From the NCBI RefSeq assembly GCF_004843545.1, contig NZ_CP039457.1, forward strand, positions 958,501 to 1,022,500: a stretch of 64,000 nt of DNA, written 5' to 3'. This document shows, one piece after another, positions 39,871-47,547 of the stretch; within the stretch, counting starts at the first letter, position 1; each line of letters opens with the position of its first letter. Source of the DNA: Streptococcus pasteurianus (GTDB lineage: Bacteria; Bacillota; Bacilli; Lactobacillales; Streptococcaceae). The position numbers and the translations under genes are program-made. A model generated the notes under the pieces. The model did not search any database and was not told the DNA's origin. It saw only the letters and a list, made by a program, of their open reading frames with translations.

Positions 39871-39881
39871 GAGTGGGAATA
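39871..39881 (+). repeat. Right attachment site, 11-bp direct repeat
   Basis: GAGTGGGAATA, identical to 35326-35336. A short open frame (reading LESLKYVDYVDEKRINSAVY and ending at 39908) runs across it and may be a further remnant. Confidence 0.85.
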
Positions 39882-39896
39882 GAGAATATTATAAAT

Positions 39897-39937
39897 AAAA
39901 CCGCATGAAATCAATTGTTTCAGCGGTTTTATTTTTT
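39897..39937 (+). terminator. Intrinsic terminator beyond the right attachment site
   Basis: AAAACCGC (39897-39904) pairs with GCGGTTTT (39923-39930), extended by TGAAA/TTTCA across one bulge, followed by ATTTTTT. It could be the original guaA terminator, displaced from guaA by the insertion (inference). Confidence 0.75.
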
Positions 39938-40167
39938 GCTTAACACCAATTTGACACCAAAAATCACTAACCTTCAGTAATATTGCATGTTATAAGAGGA
40001 GGTACGTAATTATGATTTATACGATAGAATAGATTTTTTGCAACAATACCTTCTTTAGCATATTTAACAAGATTATTGCTATCTAGATTTACAATAAATT
40101 AAATACTTTTTAAGGAAATGATAAATAGCCAATATATTGTACTATCTAAAATAAGGAGGGAGATCAA
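39938..40167. other. Intergenic remnant stretch
   Basis: ACACCAA occurs at about 39944 and again at 39952, 11 bp apart, a spacing like the arm repeats of another integrase. AGGAGG followed by an ATG at 40014 opens a frame that stops after six codons. Nothing intact is encoded. Confidence 0.4.
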
Positions 40168-40427
40168 ATGAATATTTCAAAAATATTAGGAATGCTAAAA
40201 AATTAACTCAAGAACAATTTACAGAAAGAATTAACGTTTCAAGAAATGTAGTTGCAAAACTGGAGACTAATAGAGGATGCCCAGATATTCAAAATTTAAT
40301 TAATATAAATGAAACATTTAATATTAGTTTAGGTGAATTGGTAAAAGAAGATAACTTAGTAAAAAACAAAATTATAGCAGAGAGTTTTTCAAGAAAGTTG
40401 CATTTTTGGTTCTATTGTATTTTCTAA
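40168..40427 (+). pseudogene. XRE-family HTH regulator with frameshift
   Basis: ATG at 40168 with AAGGAGGGAG upstream. After MNISK the frame fails; adding one A in the A run near 40185 restores NIRNARKLTQEQFTERINVS followed by RNVVAKLETNRGCPDIQNL and LGELVKEDNLV. That is a lambda-repressor-type HTH, similar to those with a C-terminal membrane part in Firmicutes (the downstream FWFYCIF is hydrophobic). The downstream part also has stops. A dead regulator left from another insertion event. Confidence 0.7.
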
Positions 40428-41022
40428 TCTTTCATAGAATACTTATGATTGGATTTCTTATTTCGACTTTTTTATGCTAGGAATAGAAATATATGTGTTT
40501 ATAAAAGATAAAGTTTATAAAACGAAAAATTGAATTAAAAGATATAGATTAGATATAATCCTGATAATTAGAATCAATACCTTCTTGTGCTAGTTGTCCT
40601 CGAAAGCCGACCGGATTTGATTAGCTTTTTTACATTGCAATTTTCTATTTGTTGCCAAAGCTACTAAAAAGCTTGATTTTGTCAGTTACTCATTAATTTT
40701 TTAGTATATTAAGTTATATAAATCATACTTTTTATATTTAAAGAGAGTTAACATAATGACATCAGAAGATAAAAAATATGCATAGACGGCGACTTGTTTT
40801 GGAAAAAGGTCAAGTTGTTATTCCAAAGCAAGGGATGTTTTTGGGATAAAATCAGGCTGTCTTTTGTTAATATAATTAGCATAACTATTGACAAATGGTA
40901 GAAAGGGGCTTAGCTTTGTACAATACAGAACTAAATCCTTATCATAATTGATTGTCCAACTTTTTGGGTCAGCACTATTGCTAGTGCTTTTTATGTTCAT
41001 TTAGGGTTAAAGGAGTTTAAAT
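40428..41022. other. Degenerate intergenic region with an AbrB-like fragment
   Basis: About 600 bp with no intact gene. An ATG at 40756 (after AAAGAGAG) opens MTSEDKKYA and stops; a shifted frame reads LVLEKGQVVIPKQ near 40793-40832, which is the core of a SpoVT/AbrB (MazE-like) DNA-binding domain. The segment at 40950-41000 was also noted, but no gene family could be recognised in it. Confidence 0.4.
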
Positions 41023-42009
41023 TTACCAGCTAGGTGCATTAGTGGAAGAATTAAGGGCTTCTTCCCAGTCTGGATTGGCTAATTTACAAAGAGTAATAGA
41101 AATACCTGCCATATTTAAAGAGGTAATTAATCTTCCAAGCTTGATAAATTTAATATTTAGTCTATCGATATCAAGTAGCTGTAAAACATCGTTTGAAAAA
41201 ATAAGTTCTTCTAAACGAGTTGTTGCTCCTAAATTATTGATTAAAAGAATATAGGGATCTTTAGGTTTCCACTTTAAATTCATCCTAAGTTTATTTATAA
41301 GTTCGTTGGCTAAAAGTTCGGATGAAATAAATTTCTCTGTCCGATAACCTTCCTCACCATGAATACCAATACCATAGGAGATAGTATCAGGTGCAAGTTT
41401 AAACATGTCATTTTCGTGATTAGGTAAATTAGCTGGTTTCGTTGCTACACCAAGTGTTGCCATTGATGTAGAAAGTTTTAGTGCCACTTGTTCAAGCTCA
41501 TCTAAACTAGCACCGTTTAGGGCATAGTAACCTAAAATTTTATGTAGTAGGATAGTACCTGCAACTCCTCTATGTCGAGTTCTGAAGTTTAATTTTTCTA
41601 TCGAGATATCATCGTGAGAAACAATATATTTGATTTTTATTCCTATCTGTCTCGCTAATGTAATCGCCTCTGAAAATTCTTTTAAGTCTTTCTCAAAGTT
41701 TTTTATAATAAGAAAAACGCCTTTTCCTTTATCAACAAACTTAATTAGTTCAAAAATCTGCTTCGCTTTTGGCGGTTCAAAAATAGGTCCGCTGATTGCC
41801 GCAGTTAACATGCCCTCACCTACATACCCAAAGTGAGCTGGTTCGTGACCACTACCCCCGCCAGAAATTATGGGAATAATATTTGAATCTTGTTTATTGT
41901 TATAAATCGCAGGTAAATTGGGAACTTGTGATAAAAAAGGATAAATGCGTACCAAAGCATCTATACTTTCTTGAAGAGCATTTTCTATTTGATTGTATAT
42001 TTGACTCAT
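41023..42009 (-). CDS. dhaQ: DhaK paralogue acting as coactivator (DhaQ)
   Basis: A 328-aa homologue of the dihydroxyacetone-binding kinase subunit DhaK. IISGGGSGHEPAHFGYVGEGM (two adjoining parts) forms the substrate loop, and the covalent-binding His lies in GIGIHGEEGYR (about residue 219). In Lactococcus lactis DhaQ binds dihydroxyacetone but has no kinase role; it activates DhaS. Here it shares an operon with the TetR gene 9 bp upstream and is divergent from dhaKLM-glpF, the same design. It is clearly more diverged than the DhaK at 42699, which supports the coactivator role. Confidence 0.88.
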   Translation of the reverse strand: MSQIYNQIENALQESIDALVRIYPFLSQVPNLPAIYNNKQDSNIIPIISGGGSGHEPAHFGYVGEGMLTAAISGPIFEPPKAKQIFELIKFVDKGKGVFLIIKNFEKDLKEFSEAITLARQIGIKIKYIVSHDDISIEKLNFRTRHRGVAGTILLHKILGYYALNGASLDELEQVALKLSTSMATLGVATKPANLPNHENDMFKLAPDTISYGIGIHGEEGYRTEKFISSELLANELINKLRMNLKWKPKDPYILLINNLGATTRLEELIFSNDVLQLLDIDRLNIKFIKLGRLITSLNMAGISITLCKLANPDWEEALNSSTNAPSW

Positions 42010-42018
42010 TGTATTCTC

Positions 42019-42555
42019 CTAATAATTTTCAACAGATACCTGTATAAGTCGAATTAATCTCTGGGAATCAATCGGTTCAGAATTTTTATTAAGTATAAAA
42101 TCTTTAAAGGTGTCAGCGAGTGCGTGACTGTGATAGGAAATAAAAAGGTCATCATCCTTTATAGATAATTTGGAAGTATCTGTATATTCGTTAATAATTT
42201 TTAAAATGATTTGCCGACAATATTCAATGAAATATTGATTAATATCATTTTGAACATTCATATTAAAAAGTTGTTGGTAAAAATAGCGATTAGTTTCAAA
42301 AAAATACGACAATTCTTTTAATAATTGTAACCCTGATATAAATTCTAAGTTATCAGTAACTTGTTCACTTAAATCGTTTTTGAAAATCCATTCCACTAAA
42401 TCGTATTTATCCAAGAAATAATTATAGAATGTCTGTCGGCGTATGCCTGCCCTTTCCATAATATTACTAACAGATATTTTTTCAAATTCTTTTTCCTGTA
42501 AAATTTGAATAAAAGCCTGAGCAATCCTTTTTCGAGTGATAAGAGATGTAGCCAT
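42019..42555 (-). CDS. dhaS: TetR-family activator of the dha operon (DhaS)
   Basis: 178 aa. The N-terminal TetR HTH (RIAQAFIQILQEKEFEKISV, then RAGIRRQTFYNYFLDKYDL) is followed by an all-helical C-terminal domain for partner binding. In L. lactis DhaS with DhaQ and dihydroxyacetone activates dhaKLM. The start has AAGGAGCC upstream at 42562-42569. It lies between dhaQ and the operator, and it reads away from dhaK. Confidence 0.88.
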   Translation of the reverse strand: MATSLITRKRIAQAFIQILQEKEFEKISVSNIMERAGIRRQTFYNYFLDKYDLVEWIFKNDLSEQVTDNLEFISGLQLLKELSYFFETNRYFYQQLFNMNVQNDINQYFIEYCRQIILKIINEYTDTSKLSIKDDDLFISYHSHALADTFKDFILNKNSEPIDSQRLIRLIQVSVENY

Positions 42556-42611
42556 AATATTGGCTCCTTACTTGATTATGATATAAGTTTATCATAATTC
42601 ACAATTAAAAA

Positions 42612-42666
42612 AACGGACAAAGCTTAAAAACTGTCCGTTCCTTTTAGTTTATACATCTTCTATAAT
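42612..42666 (+). promoter_or_regulatory. DhaS operator and dhaK promoter
   Basis: AACGGACA (42612-42619) and TGTCCGTT (42632-42639) form an inverted repeat, i.e. GGACA-N12-TGTCC. This equals the spacing of the L. lactis DhaS site (GGACACAT-N6-ATTTGTCC). TATAAT at 42661-42666 has only TTCCTT at the -35 position, in line with activator dependence. Confidence 0.8.
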
Positions 42667-42698
42667 GAAGTTGAAAATAAATCAAAAGGAGACGAAAC

Positions 42699-43685
42699 AT
42701 GAAGAAAATTATTAATGAACCAACAAAAGTAGTGGATGAAATGCTAAATGGTTTAGAGTTTGTACATTCAGACTTAGTTAAACGCGTAAAAGGTTTTGAT
42801 GTTATTCAGCGTACCTCTGAAAAGACTGGAAAAGTTGCGATTATATCAGGTGGAGGCAGTGGTCATGAACCAGCTCATGCAGGATTTGTAGGTGAGGGCA
42901 TGTTATCGGCAGCAATATGTGGTGCTGTGTTTACTTCACCTACACCAGACCAGATATTGGAGGCAATTAAACAATCTGATGAAGGCGCTGGAGTATTTAT
43001 GGTTATAAAAAATTATTCTGGTGATGTTATGAATTTTGAAATGGCGAAAGATTTGGCTGAAATGGAAGGAATTGCAGTAGAAAGTGTTGTTGTTGATGAT
43101 GATATAGCTGTTGAGGATAGCTTATATACACAAGGCAAACGAGGTGTGGCTGGTACAATTTTCGTTCATAAGATTTTAGGAAACGCAGCTGAGAATGGAA
43201 AATCACTATCTGAAATAAAGGAATTGGCTGATAAATTAGTGCCTAATATTCATACCGTTGGATTAGCCCTTAGTGGTGCAACGGTTCCTGAAGTTGGTAA
43301 ACCAGGTTTTGTTTTGGACGAAAACGAAATAGAATTTGGTATCGGTATTCACGGGGAGCCAGGTTATCGTCGTGAAAAAATGCAACAATCATATGATTTA
43401 GCAAAAGAATTAGTTAATAAATTATTGGAAAATTTTGATGATACTGAAGGAGATTTTGGAATGTTAGTAAATGGTATGGGTGCAACACCACTTATGGAAC
43501 AATATATTTTTGCTAATGATGTTCGTAAGTTATTAGATGAAAAAGGGATTAACGTAACATTCAAAAAACTTGGTAATTTAATGACGTCTATTGATATGGC
43601 TGGCATATCATTAACATTGATTAAGTTAGAAGATGATGAATGGCTAAATGCGTTGGAAGCACCAGTAAATACAATTGCTTGGTAA
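42699..43685 (+). CDS. dhaK: Dihydroxyacetone kinase, DhaK subunit
   Basis: A 328-aa subunit that binds dihydroxyacetone covalently through the His in GIGIHGEPGYR (about residue 218). ISGGGSGHEPAHAGFVGEGM is the substrate loop. With DhaL (ADP) and DhaM (phosphoryl donor) it forms PTS-dependent dihydroxyacetone kinase, producing dihydroxyacetone phosphate in the cytosol. AAAGGAG lies 8 bp before the ATG. dhaL follows by 13 bp. Confidence 0.95.
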   Translation: MKKIINEPTKVVDEMLNGLEFVHSDLVKRVKGFDVIQRTSEKTGKVAIISGGGSGHEPAHAGFVGEGMLSAAICGAVFTSPTPDQILEAIKQSDEGAGVFMVIKNYSGDVMNFEMAKDLAEMEGIAVESVVVDDDIAVEDSLYTQGKRGVAGTIFVHKILGNAAENGKSLSEIKELADKLVPNIHTVGLALSGATVPEVGKPGFVLDENEIEFGIGIHGEPGYRREKMQQSYDLAKELVNKLLENFDDTEGDFGMLVNGMGATPLMEQYIFANDVRKLLDEKGINVTFKKLGNLMTSIDMAGISLTLIKLEDDEWLNALEAPVNTIAW

Positions 43686-43698
43686 GAGAGGTAGAATT

Positions 43699-44274
43699 AT
43701 GCAAGTAGAAACAGCAAAAAAATGGATGGTATTATTCAACCAGAAGATTCAAGATAATAAAGATTATCTTTCAGAATTGGATACCCCTATTGGAGATGGT
43801 GACCATGGTGGAAATATGTCGCGTGGAATGGCTGCAGTTGTAGATGAAATCGGAGAAAAAGAGTATGAATCTACCTCTGAGTTATTTAAAGCGGTAGCAA
43901 TGCAGTTATTGAGTAAAGTAGGTGGGGCGTCAGGTCCTTTATATGGTTCTGCTTTTATGGGAATTTCAAAATCTGAACAAGATAGAGGAAGCCTTTCTGA
44001 TGATGTTAAAGCAGGTTTGGAAATGATAAAAAAGCGAGGTAAGGCAGAAATTGGCGAAAAAACAATGGTTGATGTTTGGGAACCTGTATTAAAAGCCTTG
44101 GAAACTAATTCATTAACAATCGACCGAATTAATGAGTATGTTCAAGCTACTTCTCCTTTAAAAGCTACAAAAGGACGTGCTTCATATGTTGGTGAACGTT
44201 CGATTGGTCATATTGATCCTGGAGCATTTTCATCAGGATTATTATTTAAAGCACTAATAGAAGCGGAGGAATAA
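43699..44274 (+). CDS. dhaL: Dihydroxyacetone kinase, DhaL subunit
   Basis: A 191-aa nucleotide-binding subunit. LDTPIGDGDHGGNMSRG holds the Asp residues that bind Mg-ADP, and GGASGPLYGSAFMG and the terminal DPGAFSSGLL complete the fold. ADP stays bound and is re-phosphorylated by DhaM. The ATG at 43699 has GAGAGG upstream; the longer frame from 43675 overlaps dhaK and lacks family similarity. Two bases separate it from dhaM. Confidence 0.95.
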   Translation: MQVETAKKWMVLFNQKIQDNKDYLSELDTPIGDGDHGGNMSRGMAAVVDEIGEKEYESTSELFKAVAMQLLSKVGGASGPLYGSAFMGISKSEQDRGSLSDDVKAGLEMIKKRGKAEIGEKTMVDVWEPVLKALETNSLTIDRINEYVQATSPLKATKGRASYVGERSIGHIDPGAFSSGLLFKALIEAEE

Positions 44275-44276
44275 AG

Positions 44277-44651
44277 ATGTCTAGTACTGGTATCGTTATT
44301 GTTTCCCATTCTAAAAATATTGCACAAGGAATTGTTGACTTAATATCAGAAGTTGCTTTTGAGATTTCAATAACATATGTTGGTGGAACTGAAAAAGGAG
44401 AAATAGGGACAAGTTTTGAACGTGTCCAAGAAGCAGTGGAGGCTAATAAAGCAAATGTACTTCTGGCTTTTTATGATTTAGGTTCTGCAAAAATGAATTT
44501 AGAAATAGCAAGAGATTTTTCAGAAAAAGAAATTGTTATTAATAATGTTCCAATAGTTGAAGGGGCTTATACTGCGGCGGCTTTGCTGCAAGCTGGGGTA
44601 GAACTTGAGGAAATTTCAAAACAACTACAAGAACTGGAAATAAGTAAGTAG
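44277..44651 (+). CDS. dhaM: Dihydroxyacetone kinase phosphotransferase subunit DhaM
   Basis: A 124-aa protein made of one EIIA-mannose-type domain. The phosphorylated histidine is His11 in IVIVSHSKNIAQG. Gram-negative DhaM carries extra HPr and EI-like domains; the single-domain form is normal in Firmicutes. It takes phosphate from HPr and passes it to ADP on DhaL. Confidence 0.93.
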   Translation: MSSTGIVIVSHSKNIAQGIVDLISEVAFEISITYVGGTEKGEIGTSFERVQEAVEANKANVLLAFYDLGSAKMNLEIARDFSEKEIVINNVPIVEGAYTAAALLQAGVELEEISKQLQELEISK

Positions 44652-44662
44652 GAGAAATAGTT

Positions 44663-45379
44663 ATGAAAGAATTTATTGGTGAATTTTTGGGAACCTTTAT
44701 CCTTGTCTTACTAGGAGATGGTGTTGTAGCTGGTAATGTTTTAAAAAATACTAAGGAAGAAGGAACTGGTTGGAGTTCAATTGTTTTTGGCTGGGGAATT
44801 GCTTGTACAGTTGCTGTTTATGTGGCAGGATTGTTCAGTCCAGCTCATTTGAATCCCGCAGTGACAATTGCAATGGCTGCCACAGAATCTTTAGCATGGA
44901 GTAAAGTACTGCTTTATATTGTTGCACAATTATTAGGTGCTATGTTTGCTGCTGTTATACTTTGGTTACATTATTACCCACATTTTAAAGAAACCAAAGA
45001 CTCTGGTGCAATTTTAGGGATGTTTTCTACGGCACCTGCGATACGCCATACCCCTTCAAACTTTTTTGGAGAAGCACTTGGAACAGCAGTTTTAGTAATT
45101 ACTATCATGGCTATTGGTCCTAATAATGTTGCAGCAGGATTTGGACCAATTATTGTGGGGCTTGTAATCTTTGCAGTAGGTTTTTCTTTAGGACCAACCA
45201 CGGGATATGCTATTAACCCAGCACGTGATTTTGGACCTCGCATTGTTCATGCACTATTACCTATCCCAAATAAAGGGGATTCAGATTGGGGATATGCATG
45301 GATTCCAGTGCTTGGACCAATTGTTGGAGGAACAGCAGGGGCATTAATCTATCAAATGCTACTGAATCATTTTTTGTAA
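44663..45379 (+). CDS. glpF: Glycerol facilitator
   Basis: A 238-aa MIP-family channel with six membrane helices. The two NPA boxes are HLNPAVTIA and INPARDFGPR; Asp after the second box marks glycerol facilitators rather than water channels. As last gene of dhaKLM it probably admits dihydroxyacetone or glycerol. RBS GGAGAAATAG. It ends in a terminator at 45463. Confidence 0.93.
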   Translation: MKEFIGEFLGTFILVLLGDGVVAGNVLKNTKEEGTGWSSIVFGWGIACTVAVYVAGLFSPAHLNPAVTIAMAATESLAWSKVLLYIVAQLLGAMFAAVILWLHYYPHFKETKDSGAILGMFSTAPAIRHTPSNFFGEALGTAVLVITIMAIGPNNVAAGFGPIIVGLVIFAVGFSLGPTTGYAINPARDFGPRIVHALLPIPNKGDSDWGYAWIPVLGPIVGGTAGALIYQMLLNHFL

Positions 45380-45462
45380 AAACACATCATCGTCAATCAA
45401 GCCAACAAACGCCAGCATCAGTTGGTTGGGTTGGAAGACTAATAAAAAATAAAATGATAATT

Positions 45463-45506
45463 CACCTTATCTAGCTAAATAAACCGCTGGATAGGGTGCT
45501 TTTTTT
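45463..45506 (+). terminator. Intrinsic terminator after glpF
   Basis: CACCTTATC (45463-45471) pairs with GATAGGGTG (45490-45498) with one wobble and is followed by CTTTTTTT. Confidence 0.75.
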
Positions 45507-45586
45507 ACTACGCCAAGATATTATTTTTTTGAATTTAAATGATATAATAGAAATAACGAAACGTTTTCAGAAAAGGATTGAGATTT

Positions 45587-47335
45587 ATGCCACTTCAAGA
45601 CAAATATTCACCAATTATTGGAAAAGTAAATTATAATTCTTTCTCGGTTAAAGCTATCAAAGAGCTGGATTTTTCTGAGAAGGATGAACAATTAATTTTA
45701 GATTATCCAACAGTTTATATCATTGATGATAAAATTTCCGACAAGAAACATAATTATAATGTTTATGTTGGTGAGACAACTGACATTAATCGTCGGACTA
45801 AACAGCATTTAAACGATGATATTCGTAATGGTCGTGAAGATTTTAAAAAATTGAGTGACTCTTCCACTACTGAGATGTATATCATAGGTCACAAATATTT
45901 CAATAAATCACTTACACTAGATATTGAAAATAGGTTGTTGCATTATCTCCTAAGTTCGGAATCAGTAAAGAATGTCAATAATAGGCGTGGAAATCCTCAA
46001 AATGATTATTACACCTCTGAAATTATGGATTCAGTCTTTTCCAAAATCTGGCGTAAGTTACATTCATTAAACAATGTACTTTTCCCAATTGAGTCTGTTA
46101 TCCGAGATTCTGCTTTATTTAAAGCATCTCCATTTCATAAATTGACGAAAGAACAAAAAGAAGCTAAAAGTAAAATTATACTTCAAATATTATCTAGTTT
46201 AACTCAAAACCTTGATGGACAATTAATTTTAGTTGAAGGAGAAGCTGGTTCTGGGAAAACTGTTTTGATGAGTAGTTTGTTATATGATTTATTTAATTCT
46301 AATGAATTCCCTGTATCTAAAGATAAAATGTCTATTCATCTTTTAGTGAATCATGAGCAACAATTGACGGTCTATCAACAAATGGCGAAGAAATTAGGGT
46401 TAAAAAACAAAAACGGCATTGATGTTGTTATGAAACCGACAAGTTTTATTAATTATCAATCGAAAAATAATTTAAAAGCTGATGTCGTTATTGTTGATGA
46501 AGCACATTTGTTGCTAACTCAAGGAAAACAGTCTTATCGAGGAAAAAATCATTTAAAAGATTTATTAGCCAATGCTAAAGTTGTTGTAGCTGTTTTTGAT
46601 GAAAATCAAATTCTTACAACTGAACAAATTTGGGAAAGTGCTGATTTAGCAGAAATGAAATTAGATGCTCAATGTGTGATATCGTTACGTGATCAAATGC
46701 GAATTAACGCTCAACAGTCTACAATTGATTGGATTCGAAGCTTAGTAGATGAACAAGTTATTTATCCATTCAGAAAGGATGATAAATATGATTTTAGAGT
46801 ATTTGATTCTCCGCAAGAAATGTACGATGCCATCAAAGAGAAAGACCAACATCAAGAGAATGGTATCTCACGAATGTTGGCAACTTATGATTGGAAATTT
46901 AAACAAAAGGGTAAACCAGAAGATAACCAATATTGGAATGTGACAATTGGTGATTTTTCAATGCCTTGGAATTTACAACTTCCTAAAGATAAAGCAACTA
47001 AAAATCTTTCATGGGCAGAACAGAAGCAAACTATCGATGAAATTGGGTCAACTTATACTATTCAAGGGTTTGACTTGAATTATGCCGCAGTTATTATTGG
47101 ACCATCTGTAAAATATCGTGATGGGAAAATTATTTTTGATCCAAGCGCTAGCTGCAACGAAAAAGCAATCCGCAACAGAACATTAGCCGATGGAACTAGA
47201 ATGAAATTCGGTGAAACATTGTTAAAAAACGAATTAAATGTCTTGTTAACACGAGGAGTAAATGGATTGTATTTGTTTGCTGTTGACGAAGAATTGCAGA
47301 AAGCGTTGAAAGAGGCGATTGAGAAAATAGAATAG
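45587..47335 (+). CDS. GIY-YIG nuclease fused to a DUF2075 P-loop ATPase/helicase
   Basis: A 582-aa protein. An N-terminal GIY-YIG-type domain (about residues 40-125: PTVYIIDD ... YNVYVGETTDINRRTKQHL) precedes a DUF2075 NTPase with Walker A VEGEAGSGKTVL (about 218-229), Walker B VVIVDEAHLLL (about 304) and a C-terminal helicase-like part (IGSTYTIQGFDLNYAAVII and LNVLLTRGVNGLYLF). Together these suggest a nuclease-motor acting on DNA or RNA. Similar genes occur scattered in Firmicutes; function unestablished. ATG at 45587 with AAAGGATTGAG upstream. It has its own TATAAT-type promoter near 45542 and stands beside a Gabija-like pair, so a role in phage defence is a reasonable guess. Confidence 0.85.
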   Translation: MPLQDKYSPIIGKVNYNSFSVKAIKELDFSEKDEQLILDYPTVYIIDDKISDKKHNYNVYVGETTDINRRTKQHLNDDIRNGREDFKKLSDSSTTEMYIIGHKYFNKSLTLDIENRLLHYLLSSESVKNVNNRRGNPQNDYYTSEIMDSVFSKIWRKLHSLNNVLFPIESVIRDSALFKASPFHKLTKEQKEAKSKIILQILSSLTQNLDGQLILVEGEAGSGKTVLMSSLLYDLFNSNEFPVSKDKMSIHLLVNHEQQLTVYQQMAKKLGLKNKNGIDVVMKPTSFINYQSKNNLKADVVIVDEAHLLLTQGKQSYRGKNHLKDLLANAKVVVAVFDENQILTTEQIWESADLAEMKLDAQCVISLRDQMRINAQQSTIDWIRSLVDEQVIYPFRKDDKYDFRVFDSPQEMYDAIKEKDQHQENGISRMLATYDWKFKQKGKPEDNQYWNVTIGDFSMPWNLQLPKDKATKNLSWAEQKQTIDEIGSTYTIQGFDLNYAAVIIGPSVKYRDGKIIFDPSASCNEKAIRNRTLADGTRMKFGETLLKNELNVLLTRGVNGLYLFAVDEELQKALKEAIEKIE

Positions 47336-47547
47336 GAGAATTGAATGGGAGACGAATCAACATCAGGTTAAAGGTAGATAAAAAATCAGATATTACTGAT
47401 AATTTAAATAATTATATGGCTTACCGAATTTGAAGTAGAAGAATAGGTAAAGAATTATTTTAAATTAGTGCTTTTTATAATTTTTAAGAATGAACATACC
47501 TCTGGTTTTAGTTAGATACAAATTTATAATAAAAAAGAAGGGTATTA
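47336..47547. other. Short region between the DUF2075 gene and the OLD nuclease
   Basis: A frame after 47341 reads INIRLKVDKKSDITDNLNNY then stops; it may be the start of a deleted gene. No other feature seen. Confidence 0.3.

Larger units (their letters stand above)
35326..39881. mobile_element. Decayed integrative element in the 3' end of guaA
   Basis: GAGTGGGAATA occurs at 35326-35336 (guaA codons EWE plus the start of the stop) and again at 39871-39881, as attL and attR. GGCTACAAA-type direct repeats sit just inside both ends (35407-35425; 39750-39770), each near an inverted TGTAGCC, as integrase arm sites would. Between them are a broken tyrosine integrase (-), a Mob relaxase remnant (+), a three-gene cargo and TnpV. 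No conjugation genes are present, so this looks like a mobilisable island that has lost its own mobility. Confidence 0.85.

Noticed and set aside
35326..39881. Interpretation as an intact ICE or conjugative transposon
   Set aside because: No type IV secretion, no coupling protein, broken integrase and only a relaxase tail; too small.
40818..41000. Minus-strand 60-codon open frame before dhaQ
   Set aside because: No RBS and no recognisable family; lies in a degenerate stretch.
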